Assembly (NCBI GenBank): GCA_016165875.1
Contig: JABBOT010000013.1
Location: 12,187,435-12,251,434, forward strand
Reading direction: 5' to 3'
Origin: Acanthopleura granulata
Lineage: Eukaryota > Mollusca > Polyplacophora > Chitonida > Chitonidae
DNA: 64,000 nucleotides
Shown: piece by piece, positions 22,851 to 34,545 of the stretch
How the letters are laid out: the number at the start of each line of letters is the position of its first letter
How positions within the stretch are numbered: position 1 is the first letter of the stretch
The notes under the pieces: generated by a model
The model's input: the letters and a program-made list of their open reading frames with translations, nothing else
What the model was told of the DNA's origin: nothing
The model's database searches: none
Translations under genes and position numbers: made by a program

Positions 22851-22856
22851 TTTATA
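22851..22856 (-). promoter_or_regulatory. TATA box of SAT gene C
   Basis: TATAAA within AGAATATAAACC on the minus strand, 188 bp upstream of the gene C start codon. The surrounding block (GGTAGAATATAA) is conserved upstream of pseudogene B at 16342-16351, which supports a functional promoter element. Confidence 0.6.
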
Positions 22857-22929
22857 TTCTACCTCCGCATTTAAATATTGACGCTCGAACAAATACCGGT
22901 CTGAGCGTTTTTTAGACCACAGAGAGCAA

Positions 22930-24190
22930 GTAAGACCATGCATATATTGTTCTCACGGGTGCTCGAAACAAAAGTAATGGATCTTGTCATATGAAGACAA
23001 TAGAGACGGAAGGGGAGTTCAGTCCACTGCTGGTATCTAGGTCTATGAAGCCTCAGAAGCAAATTTGTAATAAAAATCAACTTAAAATATTTCATTCGGC
23101 AAGCTGGAAATACTTCTACATCCTCCTCATGCCCAACCCATCAGAGATACCTAAATTAACGCAATCTTTTATTCGCAAGTCAAACACAAATAAATATATG
23201 TTTAAGCGCCACATCGGAGCTTACGTTAAATGTAGTGCGATGTCATCTGCAGAGTTTTTATTTTTCACCCCCCGGGTGGGGAGATCCAGGATAAATCCAG
23301 GATCGGGTGATACCAAAGGCGTTATAATTTTCACTCATTACCACTTCAACACTGAGAGGCTAGAGCAAGGAAACAGAATTGGTCGATTTGGTGTCAGTAT
23401 AATATGCCTGGGTGGGGTGTCATGTCTGGTGTCTTCTGCATGATCTTCCTGTGGCGGCAGCATTCTGGCGGCATGGACTCGCCCTGCCACAGGAAGACAC
23501 ACCATATATGGTACATCCTATGGAGCCCTCGTCGTCATATAACTGAAGAATTGTTAATCGTTGATTTCCACTTTCTGGAGAGTCACGGGATATGTTTGTT
23601 AGCTTGCCACTAGTGGGAATCAGCGGCATTTCTTGGTCGTTGCTAAATTCAGCATCGTATTTCTTCAACATAATGTCATCAGTATAGATGTAGTGTGCTT
23701 GTAGCTTATCAACATCGTTTCCCTTCCTCATTATAAGCGGGAACAGGCGAGGTTATCTGTCAGTGGAATATAGCAAATTCGTTTAGGTAATACATGTATA
23801 CAGCTGCTAGTTTAAGACATCTGTCAGAGCAATAGCTGCAGTCCTTGTTTCATAGGTATTTCAACTAAGTTTTCGAATACGAATAATTTTGTTCCTTTGA
23901 AGTCTGAACTGAATATACATGTGTATTAAATGTAACTCCGTTACGTTTGCCAACTACATTATCCCTTAGTCAAGATTTGATTAGGTTTTCTTGAATATTT
24001 GATATTTTGGTTTGTTCGGGAAACCGTACATCCGTCTCGGTATAGGCTGGAGGGAAAGCAGGACCGAGTGCAGAATTCGGGGAATCCAACCATTTGTTTC
24101 ACTTCTTACTAGAAGTTTTATGGTCTTGAGTCTTTCGTTATGAAAATAAATAAAAAAAAGCATAGCAATAGTGTAAAAACTGGCGGATTT
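22930..24190. other. Intergenic between homeobox gene and SAT gene C
   Basis: Contains the F2 repeat at 23345-23560 and otherwise no supported gene. Confidence 0.5.
23345..23560 (+). repeat. F2 SINE-like repeat
   Basis: Carries GGCTAGAGCAAGGAAACAGA, GTGTCAGTATAATATG, GGTGTCATGTCTGGTGTCTT and GGCGGCATGGACTCGCC, in the same order as other copies, ending near CATATAACTGAAGAATTGTT. Confidence 0.6.
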
Positions 24191-24201
24191 TTTTCGCCGT
24201 T

Positions 24202-24506
24202 TTTATTTGTTAGTCTTTTTAAAATGTACACAGTATATACAAAATATAAAAAAGGTTTGTGCGTCGTATCTACATAAATTTACATAAAACATGATGTCCT
24301 TGGATGAAATGCGAGGTAAAAACAAATAAAATATTTCGCAAAACATGCCACATGACGTTTAACACGAATAAAACATTTGGTACACATGCTGATTTAACGA
24401 ATGTACGTGTCCTTATTATTTACATATTTACATGAATAACAAATAACGATATACTGTATAATGTAAATAACGTTTCCTGTTCAGCCTATTTCACCAACTC
24501 AGCCAA
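24202..24506 (-). other. 3' UTR of the homeobox gene with AATAAA signal
   Basis: AT-rich sequence after the stop codon with no ORF. A canonical AATAAA lies at 24207-24202 on the minus strand, about 300 bp past the stop, and is the likely polyadenylation signal. Confidence 0.45.
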
Positions 24507-26568
24507 TCAGCAACTTGGAAACGATGAAGAAGGAACAGACTGTGGAAAGAACATGCCACCCGACTGGTCGGTTTCTACAGAAGTGTCAGGCGAAGTTTGA
24601 TGCGAGTAGCGCGGAATGCTGGGTAATGAATACGGGAACGCAGCGTATTCTGGGTATGGCAGTGAAGGTGGTAAGGGGTAGTGACTCATGTACATCGGCG
24701 GAATTGTGGAATTATTCGGGAACAGGCTGGGATAGATGCCTGCATACGGAGAGGGGAATCCTGCTGACGGTGTCATTGTAACAGGAGGGGGTAATATCGC
24801 CATGGACCCCATCATGGGATGAACTTGATGGCCTTGGGGGACAATAGGCAAGTGCTGGGCTTGGACAGTCATCCCTGGTCTTGTGGCGTAAGGACCCAAA
24901 CTGTAGGGAGGGAGAGGAAGACCGATTCTACGTCGGATTCGTGCACGTCTGTTTTGAAACCACACCTGGAAATAAAATGGAAAGGCTACATTAGCGATTA
25001 TTAACGTTGGATCGAATTAGCCTGTGAATCCTGTGGTGGTCAACTGAATTATCTTGGAATTTCAATTTCAAGACGTTAGCTATATTAATAAATCGCACCC
25101 AATTTAAGCTGCTCACAAAAAGAACCATGTTTATCATGTAACAAAAACAAAACACAAACAGTCAGTGGGACAAACACAAACAGTGAGTGGCACGTACACA
25201 TACACTTTAAAAGACCTACCTTTATTTTATTCCCTGGGACATTAATCTCGCGGGAAAGCTCCTCAACGGTATCTGGCTCTGGGTACTGGTCTGTAGCAAA
25301 CACCTTTTCCAAGGCGCGAACTTGTGCAGATGTGTAGGTGGTCCGAGAGTTTTTCATGCAGACCGACGGGTTGTCGTCCGTGGATTGCGCAGACCCATAT
25401 CGTCGGGAATGAGTGGAACCTGGGTGGAGTCGAGAAGGACGTGTTGCGACAGAGATCTCTCTGACAGGACAGTCGTATGAAATGCCGGGAATCCTGGACC
25501 CGGAGGAGGACTGAGGAGAGCTGGAACCATATCCAGAGGAATCGGGAGATACGGATGGTCCGGGTCTGGCTAGTGTGGACAAGATCGGAGAACAGACCGG
25601 CGAAAAGCGCTCCCCTGGCAGCCGGCTAGAGTCCGGGGTAGATGTAGTTGTTGGAATGGGATCTATTCTTCCAGAGTGTTTTGTTGGAGTTTCATTTGTA
25701 ACGGACACGTTTACAACATCAACAATGTTATCCCATGTATCTAGAAAAAGAAAGGGAAATGACTGAAGTGAACGTTATGGTTGTGTAAAAATGGGTAACA
25801 AGTTTAAGCTATGAAAAATGCAAATATTCGTTTACGTTGGCTATGTTTTAAGTTCCATATACAATGTACACATGCATAACTTCATATAGAAAAAAATGCA
25901 ATCTATTTTCCGAACCAAGATACAGAATCTATACTCGGGTTAGGCACCAATGAGCATCTAATCTGGCGTGATTCGCGATTTGGCATACCTGTACTGTTCA
26001 ACCGATGAGGTGAAATTAGATCATCGTAATTCACACGCGCAGGGTCTCTTGGTCTGTTTGCCTCGTTCACAGTGGCTGGAGCTGATAATCCCTGCGAAGT
26101 GAAACAAAACTATAAATATGGTAAACAAGTACAAATAGTGCAGTAGGGGGATTTGAACTCACAACTTTCAACTTAGTTTGGACACTCAAATAAGCTGGAT
26201 ATGCAACAGAAATCATATAATCATTAAGTACTTCTGCGTTACGGTTTTGAGTTATAGCTGGAAACATACCCAAATTATCATCAGGACCCGTTCTGCCTAG
26301 ATGGCCCTTCGTGTAAGACAAACGCGAATTTTCCAGCACGGTATAGACAGTTGGAATAGTACATGTTCATGAAGACGATACAGGAGTGTTCCAGTTTGCT
26401 TGAAATTCTTCACGGATAGTGGACGGAAGACAAGTCTGGCAGAGTAGTCATTTTACCAGGACAGCTGGTTTTAGAATACCTCGCATATTTGACACATTTG
26501 AGACTTATCGTAAAAATGTAAAGCTTGAATATATATGATTGTTTACTTACCTCATACAAAGTGGCCAT
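24507..26568 (-). CDS. Paired-like (PRD-class) homeodomain transcription factor, 366 aa, 4 exons
   Basis: Exons 26568-26551, 26091-25989, 25740-25220 and 24965-24507; all introns GT-AG and frame preserved throughout. Predicted nuclear DNA-binding regulator. Exon 1 encodes only MATLYE, with the start in an excellent Kozak context (ACCATGG). The homeodomain spans residues about 169-228: R5 TTYT, L16 E17, F20, W48 F49 Q50 N51, ending NRRARIRRR. The intron falls between homeodomain positions 46 and 47 (KIK|VWFQNRR), typical of PRD-class genes. Gln50 argues against Otx and goosecoid (Lys50). Residues before the homeodomain are Ser/Pro/Thr-rich; the C-terminal 130 residues are rich in Pro, Tyr, Met and Ser, like a transactivation tail. 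I see no paired domain and no OAR motif. Helix 2/loop residues (EPDTVEELSREINVPGNK) fit no family I know, so the subfamily is unassigned. Confidence 0.9.
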
Positions 26569-26650
26569 GGTTTTTCTGCACTCTGCTCTTGTGGATGTCA
26601 AATGGGCAGGAGAAAATTCTGTGAATGACTACAGACTCACCCTACAGGCC

Positions 26651-26656
26651 TTATAT
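26651..26656 (-). promoter_or_regulatory. TATA box of the homeobox gene
   Basis: On the minus strand the sequence reads GCATATAAGG, 83 bp upstream of the start codon at 26568. A start of transcription about 25-30 bp downstream would leave a 5' UTR of about 55 nt. Confidence 0.65.
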
Positions 26657-26676
26657 GCAAAACTTTTCGCAATCTG

Positions 26677-26681
26677 ATTGG
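26677..26681 (-). promoter_or_regulatory. CCAAT box of the homeobox gene
   Basis: GAGCCAATCAG on the minus strand, about 25 bp upstream of the TATA box. The spacing is short but compatible with a core promoter element (NF-Y type site). Confidence 0.45.
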
Positions 26682-27420
26682 CTCGTTGCAAAAAGTGTTC
26701 ACTGTCCCCCGACAAAGACGGGTGGTTTACTCAAACGTTTCATACCTCACTAAAGTCATTCGAGATTAAAACGTTATGCGCTTCAGAAGGTAGTCTTGTT
26801 ATTGTTTCATGCTGGGATGAAAACTACTCACTCTCCTGGAGATACCTGGATGACTTCAAATGTCCACGATGTCTCCTCTCCTCTCCCCCCTCCCTTAGCA
26901 CCTTAAGGTAACCCACACGTGACGACCCAGACAATACACTCAAGCTTAACCCCCACTGGAAGGAACTGAGATCAGCGAGCCCCCTGGTACAAGAGGAGTT
27001 GACCATATTCGTTAGTAGATTTAAAGGTGACAAAAGTTCCTTTGTTTTAGTAAATGTTATCGTCGGAACGTTTTTTTTTTTCTTCTTCTTCTTTTCTTCT
27101 GTCTTTGTTTTTGCTGTAATTATAAACAACAGCGAAAAACACCAGACTTGATCCCATTTACTAATATATGGGATTAACACTTTGAAAGGGAAAACAGTAC
27201 TTTTCAAAAATAAAATAACTCCAACATAGCAGATTATTGCACTTTACCACATGCTTGGTTAAAGCCAACACAGAGTCTGTACATATACCACAGCAGACGG
27301 AGACTACGTGCTTAAAAGTAAAACGTTTTCCTAAACTATTTTCAATTAATTAAGGCGAGACAATCCTTTGACAGTAATGGTATATAATATCATACCCTCT
27401 TGTCGTCGTTGGAAATTTAC

Positions 27421-27583
27421 CGATATGGGAATTGAGGATACCAGTGATTGTCTCAAAATCAATTTCCAAGTCCAACTCGGTCGAGTTTGTCTTGAAGCTC
27501 AGAATGAGTAATTGTCGGGCTGGATTGATATTTTCTACGTAATGTACTCTGTCAATACATCTGAACTCAAGCACAGAGTACCT
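27421..27583 (-). CDS. Candidate coding exon, unidentified
   Basis: Open stretch bounded by an acceptor (AAGTTTTAG|AGG) and a donor (ATCG|GTAAAT). The translation in the open frame has a protein-like composition, for example VLEFRCIDRVHYVENINPA and ELDLEIDFETITG. I recognise no family. It may join an upstream open stretch at 28141-27917 on the same strand, but I could not find a donor that keeps the frame with confidence. Confidence 0.25.
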
Positions 27584-27916
27584 CTAAAACTTAAAGCAAA
27601 CAATCTTGATGTCATCTATAAATATTTGGGTTTACCATATAAGAAATAAGAACAGATAAAAATATAAATGTAAACTGTCAAATATTTGGCAATGATACTT
27701 ACACGAGGATCGAAACATAGTCTAATCAATTCCAGTTGCGTGGATTTGCGTTAACTTCTTTCTTCTTTCTTTAGTTTGATGCTACTGTCAAAATTCAAGA
27801 GATGTAGGGAACAAATCTGGATTATTTGTAATAGTTTCAGATGACAATTATCCCAGACATAAGTGACGGTCAAAGTAGAAAATAAATTTATACCGTTTAC
27901 TGTTGTTAAAAGACTA

Positions 27917-28141
27917 TTAGAGTCGAAACACCGTGTATCTGCAAAAACCTGTACCAGTCTCTAGTAATACTGAAAACATAACAAAAGTGGTGTTAAAAAC
28001 ATGTGAAATCAGCAAATGTCGGCTATCAATTGGCTTCTTTATCACTTTGGATTGTAAACTAATTGTATGTACTGGATTACCACTTTCATAATCTTCAAAG
28101 AACAGGTACATCCGCAAATCAGTTTCATTTAACAATGACAT
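27917..28141 (-). CDS. Candidate coding exon or small ORF, unidentified
   Basis: ATG-initiated ORF of 74 codons with protein-like composition (NETDLRMYLFFEDYESGNPV). The open frame continues a few codons upstream of the ATG, so it could be an internal exon. No family recognised. It lies about 330 bp upstream of the other candidate exon on this strand. Confidence 0.22.
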   Translation of the reverse strand: MSLLNETDLRMYLFFEDYESGNPVHTISLQSKVIKKPIDSRHLLISHVFNTTFVMFSVLLETGTGFCRYTVFRL

Positions 28142-28447
28142 TTGGTGATCTCTGACAGCGTCAAAACTGATAAAGTAATGTCACTGCTAATGGCAGATTT
28201 GATGTAATTAAGGAGTCGAGCGGATTAACCTGTGTAAGACATCAAGCGAATGTGTTTGGCTCCAAAGCAGTCTACGTGAACTTTCTTACACCTTACTGAC
28301 TGGCCACATCATCCATACAGTCTGTTGTAAAGCCTTTAAAATGGTGACAGACGTAGTTTGTCGATATTAGTTCTGGAGCCAATATCATATCAGTATCATG
28401 AATCATACTTAGTGCTACATGACAGTAGCACTTAGCTAAGTGTGCTT

Positions 28448-28732
28448 TACATCTGTTTATTTATTTATTTATTTTCTTTTATTACTGTTTTACACCGTGC
28501 TTAAGAATATTTCACTTATACGACGGCGGCCAGCATTATGGTGGGAGGAAATCTGGCAGATCCCCGGGGGAAGCCCACGGCCATCCGCAGGTTGCTGGCA
28601 GACCTTCCCACATACGGGCGTAGAAGAAGCCAGCATGAGTTGGGATTGAACTCACAGCGACCGCATCGGTGGGAGACTCCTGGATTATTGCGCTGTGATA
28701 GCGCGCTAACCGACTGAGCCACGGGGGCCCCT
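28448..28732 (-). repeat. Family-1 SINE, full length
   Basis: Reverse orientation with every part: (AAAT)n tail, TATACGACGGCGGCCAGCAT, CCATCCGCAGGTTGCTGGCA, TTGAACTCACAGCGACCGCA and the tRNA-like head complement GCGCTAACCGACTGAGCCAC. Confidence 0.85.
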
Positions 28733-29325
28733 ATATCTGTATAACATACGTTGCTTTGGTAGTTATAAGGCTTACTTATGTATGTTTCATGAAACTGATA
28801 TATATATATATATATATATAGTACGAGAAAATCGTACTACGATTAAGCATTAACGTTAAGCATTGACTCCACTATGATTGGCTCACTCATTCAGTATTCA
28901 GGGTAGGCATTAGCATTATTTTTGTGAGAAAGTATGTGAATGTTATAGAAGTATGTGAATTCTATTTTAAAAAAAACCCTTTCTGTAAAGCAATTTAATT
29001 TATTCAGTGTCAGCTCTAGGTAGGCAAAACTTCATGTCCAGACATCGGACTTTCTTTGTTTGTGTCAGTACAATCTAAACCAGGCATTTAGTATTGTACT
29101 ATCCGCCATCTGTCCGACTACACAGTACAAACTATTAAGTTTGAACTTGCTAACTGGAAAGCGACGGAATGTGGTACACCTGGGCGATTTCTAAATGCAA
29201 AAAAAATGATCGACTTCAGAACCATATTGTGGGATAAATTTCTCAACCGAAGAAAGGGACTGTTCTTTACTTTTGAATTTTTGACGCCTGGAATCAATAA
29301 TTCTAGACAATTAAAGTCGCAGAAA

Positions 29326-29375
29326 GCCTGTCCCAACCCCACCCCCACACCCACACCCACCCTCACCCTCGTTTC
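29326..29375. repeat. C-rich simple repeat (CCCACA/CCCTCA)
   Basis: Runs of CCCCACCCCCACACCCACAC then CCACCCTCACCCTC, with no coding role apparent. Confidence 0.7.
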
Positions 29376-31754
29376 AGACAAACCTTATCCCCTTTCAACT
29401 GACACAGAGAGTCAAGCGGAATATAAACACTGTTCACGCGAGTTTGCCTAGTGGCTCTGCTACATTATTTGACAATAACAAAACGAATCTTCTAAAGAGT
29501 TAAAAAAACAACAACAACAACACAACGCCGGTTCTGGACAATATTTAAATGAGATACAAGTCACATATTGCATTTAGTTTTATGGGTGGAGGGAACCCTG
29601 CATATATTAAGACAATCTCGCACATACACATTCTTTGTGTGCATCAATGACTTTTGCGAAGAGTTAGTGCAATGTGTTTGATACTTTTTTCGTATGTTAT
29701 TTCTTCTGTACACTTCGCTCTATTGGTCAAAGTTCTGTTTTTGAATGGATGATTACGGGCGATCAGTCTTGAAACACACATTTCTGTACCGTGTGTAAGT
29801 TTATACCATGCACAGAAGATTTGGAAATTCGTCCAGCTCGGGTGGAATTTCATCCGGGATATTAACAGTATAGTTCCTGTGCTCAGACAAACTTGGTCCA
29901 GGCTCAAATCAAGCTGAGAAGAGTGACTCCCTATAGAGTACTACAAAACTGGTAGCCTGACTGAGTACATTTAAGGACGTCTATTTTTTTCTTCTTTGTT
30001 TCTGTAAAAGTCTTCATTGTTTCAGCATAAACTAATTAAAGGTTCAGAAGCAAGACTTAATCCCATTTATTTTTGTAATCGGTTTACTAATTTTAACACA
30101 CAGAGGCAAATATTCAAACGGTAAAACAAAATACACAGGGCAGACTAAATGCACTTAGCGAATCACAATATTTAAACGGGTTTAAGACGAAGTCTAAGTT
30201 GACAGCCGACGAGGACAATATCTTTGACTCCAAGATATTAGGAGTGAATTCTGTCAGGACGTATAACGATGAGTAATAGCTGACATCAGTGTATCGTCTC
30301 GCCGTCTCCCAGCGACTTACTTGCGTCTGCTAAATATATTGTTAATTGATTAAGCGCATGTTACAAATATGAAAGAGGTTGTCATATTAATATAACTAGA
30401 TTGCAAAGTATTTGCAAAGTACGTCGTGAAATGTGCTGAAGACGAATATCACTTTGCGTTGACTTTTCCCTTGTACATTGAGCGTAGACATAGGGGATTT
30501 AACTGCCTCGTGCTTTATTTGCGCGGTCAACCCTCCCCAAGAATAACATAGAGTAAAGGTAGAGTGATGTCTATTGATAGTAAAGCTACGCTGGTTAAGC
30601 TGGCATGGATGTATGTGTAGCAATTACAATGCTGTGCTGTTTTGATTTCAGCCGCTACAACAATGTGTTTTTGCGAAAAGCCGTAACAGTTTTTCGCTAA
30701 ATAGAAATCCTCATCATTGGGATGTTTCGTCCGGTGTCAGCGAAACAAAATGGCATTAGCTGAAAACATCCATCGGATTACACACAGTTTACCCGACAGG
30801 CCTTCTGCCTTTAGACGAAAGCTTCGATTGAGGAAGCTGAATTCAAAGATGTTTTCCTAATGAACTTGTGTTAAGTCAAAAACGTTACAGGCGTTTTCAT
30901 ACACCAGGTATGGTTTAAATATATGAACCATGAAACCTCTCAAAGTCCTGCAAATCTTTATACTCAGTCAGCCTACCCCCATTCCCCCTCCCCGCCCGAT
31001 CAACGCCACCCCTATACACCAACCAAGTGATTGCTTTCAAGCCGTGAAGTTTGTTTCGCGCTGTGAAATAACACTGATCGCGTCGCGTGATGAAAGACAT
31101 TGCTTTGAAGGAAACATAACTCACCATGTGAACACTGGTTAGCCACACAGCAGCCGAAAGGAGTTAATCACACCGGGTCAGCTGGTCATATCTCTTACAA
31201 ATGTCCTCAGTCTGGTTTTAGAACAGCTAGAACATAACAAATCCCTTTTACAAATGCATACTATTAACACTGCATTTGTTTTGTTTCTTTTCCGAAAGAT
31301 GCAATGTTAAGGCAACGCAATCAACCAGACTAAAGATTAAGCCTGTGCAAGACAAAGTAGGCCGTAAGACAACATGAAGAAAATGATTTGGGTTTAAACG
31401 GAGTTTTTTTCCATTTTGATACTCTAAATTAATCAAAGCATTTCTTACATTCTGTGTATTTTGTGATTTCAATAAATGTGACAAGTTATTACTGCAAAAA
31501 CCAGCCAATGGTATTCCAACAAACCCTTTCATTCTATACGTTTCTCAAAATTTAAACTGAATACCCCTCTCTTGTTAGTAAATTCGAACGGAGTGTCCAG
31601 AATTTCTGAGAGATATAGTGTATCCAAATAGTGGACCATTAGTATATATGGTGGTGTTAATCAAATATGAATCTCAGTTGCGCTTTCATTGCAACTCCTG
31701 ATATATCCATAGTGGCAATCTTATCATGTTCCACGCGATGAACATAGGCCCCTA

Positions 31755-31759
31755 GCCTA

Positions 31760-31798
<39 letters not shown>
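31755..31798. repeat. (TA)n microsatellite
   Basis: About 20 TA units in a row. Shorter TA tracts occur at 4258-4278, 28797-28820 and 54820-54840. Confidence 0.9.
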
Positions 31799-31799
<1 letters not shown>

Positions 31800-31832
31800 C
31801 AAAATTATCTCCCATCTCTAATTATCTTCCAT

Positions 31833-31950
31833 CAGCTTGTGGACGGTCGTGGGTTTCCTCCGAACACTGCCAGGTTTTCTTCCGCCATAAAGGTGGCCAC
31901 CCTCGTATAAGTGAGATATATCTGAGCAGAGTGTAAAACACCAGTCGAAC
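31833..31950 (+). repeat. Family-1 SINE 3' fragment
   Basis: CTTGTGGACGGTCGTGGGTT, CGCCATAAAGGTGGCCACCC, GTGTAAAACACCAGTCGAAC. Confidence 0.65.
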
Positions 31951-32017
31951 AATCTTGAAGACTGGGACATTTCTTTTCTTTAACTAGATGTTCTTGTCAC
32001 AGTTGTAGTTCTTGTTG

Positions 32018-32026
<9 letters not shown>

Positions 32027-32056
<30 letters not shown>
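32027..32056. repeat. (TTA)n microsatellite
   Basis: About ten TTA units directly after a T-run. Confidence 0.9.
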
Positions 32057-32059
<3 letters not shown>

Positions 32060-32306
32060 CACATCTGTAGAACCTGATTGACAATATTGAAGAAAACCGC
32101 ATAGTGTGGATTGTCGTGAGATTTTAGTCATACGGCATACATATCGTATTGTGTAAAGGTCCTTAGCTCCATTAGACAGGTTGCCTCGACAAACTGCGCA
32201 GTGCACTTGTTAAGGGTCACGCATGACTGAATTGTTATTTAACATATTGTAACACTCCTATACCACGTGATAATGTACCGGATAACCGCTTTCAAACAGA
32301 AGTTCT

Positions 32307-32370
32307 ATGATGCTGGACGCCGTTGCATAAGTGAAATATTCTTACACGGCATAAACAAAGAAATACATAA
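32307..32370 (+). repeat. Family-1 SINE 3' fragment
   Basis: GATGCTGGACGCCGTTGCAT, AAGTGAAATATTCTTACACG, then AAAGAAATACATAA. Confidence 0.6.
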
Positions 32371-33123
32371 TAATAAGTCACGAAGTCAAACTGAAGTCGA
32401 ATACATAAAACCAAAATATCACTGCAGACCGAATACGCTTAACGAGACTTCATGACATCCTGGTGGAAGACAAGGTACAAAACAACTAAAAAGAAAGTTG
32501 ATTTGTTTTTGACTCAAAGACAGTATAACGATATAGAAATATAATAAGTTACACGTTATTGTATCATATAATTAACACGTACATGTATTTGCATTTCAAT
32601 TTGACATTCCTCTTCGTTCTTAAGTAATTCTCCTCAGAAACCTCGTGAAAACTGAAAATGAAATGCACGTCTCTGATTGTAGCGACAGTCACAGTATACG
32701 GGGACACTTTACCATGTCATCGCTCTTTTTGGTTGTCTCAAAGAAGATAGATAAATACATACATACATACATTAGTCGATTTTTCCAAAAAGAACCTTGC
32801 CATACTTGTACATTTGTTCTGTAATTACGTGTATATAGGCCCTGTTAGATACTCCTGTAAGCTCCGATTTTTAAGTAAGGCGAAGTAATCCGTATTACAT
32901 TGTGAATGTGGGCGAAAGTGGTGTCCGGGTATAGGTGAACGTTTTGCTAAGTTTGGCTGTCCTGTCAGTTCAGCCTGTACCTTGAAATGAATCACTTATC
33001 GACGACCTGTCTGCTAAACTTCACCTCGCCCATTTTGCTATGAGCACGCTTATTTCCAATCAGCGGAGATTTAGGTGATAAACGTTCACGATTTTAGTGT
33101 AAAAACTCATCATTGTTGTACTT

Positions 33124-33199
33124 CTTTATTCATTTATTTAATTGGATTTGACGCAGCACTCAAGAATATTTCACTGATACCACGACGGCCAGCATAAAA
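33124..33199 (-). repeat. Family-1 SINE 3' fragment
   Basis: TTTATTCATTTATTTAATTG, CAAGAATATTTCACTGATAC, CACGACGGCCAGCATAAAAG in reverse orientation. Confidence 0.65.
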
Positions 33200-33336
33200 G
33201 TCAGAGATTTGTGTCGTAAACCTACTTAGTGCTGATAACATTGTTGAGAGGATACACATTGCTTTGGATCCCAAGTGTTCTAGGTATTATGATCCATGAA
33301 CGATACGTTTTCACCCAACCGTCGGAGAAGACAAGC

Positions 33337-33470
33337 TGGTCCCAGTCTCATGAAGCACACTTAGCTAAGTATTGGCTTAACTTCCATGACAACGTATGTT
33401 GTAGAGATAGGAAATGCACTTAGCTAAGGGCTACTTAGCACTAAGTACGCTTCATGAAACCGGGCCCAGG
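33337..33470. mobile_element. Small palindromic repeat (MITE-like), 134 bp
   Basis: The ends pair as inverted copies: CTCATGAAGCACACTTAGCT on the left and, on the right, the complement of TTTCATGAAGCGTACTTAGT. AGCTAAGT and ACTTAGC motifs repeat inside. No ORF. A partial relative with CTTAGCTAAGTGTGCTT lies near 28430. Confidence 0.55.
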
Positions 33471-34410
33471 CCTCTTATACCCGAAAGTTTATATCGGTAA
33501 AACACAAGGAAAATGAAACCATACATGTATACAAACATCCGATTGTTAGGTGAAGTTTAAAAAGCTTTTAATAAAAACAGAACATTGCATGCCGAAGTAA
33601 CTGTAAAACTGATAAATCGCCCGATCGCTCTGTCTATCGGTCAGTAAAATTTGTACATGCTATCTTTTAACTTAGATTATGTCACTGTATAAAGTTACAT
33701 TCGGTACACTAAGACATAGCTTTTTTCCAGGATGTCGCGCAATTATATTGTAAATTTGCACTTCTTAAAACTTTTTCATCAACGCTGTGCTATTCACTGA
33801 GCTTGCAAACAGTTTCAGGTACTCGCTACTGTGGCAAAATGTCGAGTCGGATATCTGTTATATATAAAAATGTACCGTTTATGTAAGATATGTTACTAGT
33901 ATAAAGACCAGTGTATAAACAGTATATGACCACGTTATGCTTTATGATCCGATTTACATACACTTAGAAAAAAATCTGTCAAACTCGTCGATTGATTTGA
34001 TGTTGTTAACTAGTTTCACCGTATCTTACCGGCTTGTGACTTCACGTCGCTTTCAAGATTTCGGCCTTTACTTGCAGCAGACCGGTTCCACTGATAACAC
34101 AGTTACATGTATAGTTCCGCCTCACAAAATATTGCCAATTTTGGCGTTTTACACATGACCCGCCACCGGATTGAATCCGAATCTCTCACTAAGGAGTTGG
34201 ACTCACTAAAAGCACTCTCGTGTGGAATTGGAAAATAACATTCCTATGTATTAATACATTGACACTCATGGTAATACCTTTTGAAATCATGGAGATAGCT
34301 GAATTCATTTTGACCAAATTAGCTTTTCAAACATCACCTTCTTAATAATGTGAGATATCGTGTTTCTTCCCTTGCACTATGCCACATATATAACCAAAAT
34401 GGTGTACATT

Positions 34411-34545
34411 ATTTTATTTATTTATTTCATTGTTCTTAAACACCATACTCAAAAATTTACACTTAAAAGATGGCTGTCTGTGTTATGGATGGAGGAAACA
34501 GGAATGCCCGTGACATATACCACCGACCTTTGGCAGGTTACTGAC
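34411..34545 (-). repeat. Old family-1 SINE fragment
   Basis: Diverged: TTATTTATTTATTTCATTG, AAACACCATACTCAAAAATT, GTGTTATGGATGGAGGAAAC, reverse orientation. Confidence 0.5.

Noticed and set aside
24515..25766. Plus-strand ORFs antisense to the homeobox gene
   Set aside because: Shadow frames of the well-supported minus-strand exons.
28516..28722. ORFs overlapping SINE copies (also 8095-8454, 9854-10158, 13198-13497, 36402-36725)
   Set aside because: They follow the SINE sequence, and the same peptides recur at each copy.
28700..28732. Possible tRNA gene
   Set aside because: It is the tRNA-like head of a SINE; no complete cloverleaf with acceptor pairing. The same holds for 5193-5230 and 9786-9830.
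29118..29451. Overlapping ORFs on both strands with VGVGVG or PTPTPT
   Set aside because: Produced by the C-rich simple repeat.
31248..31532. 94-codon minus-strand ORF with fairly protein-like composition
   Set aside because: No motif, no splice context and no neighbours; could be chance in AT-rich DNA.
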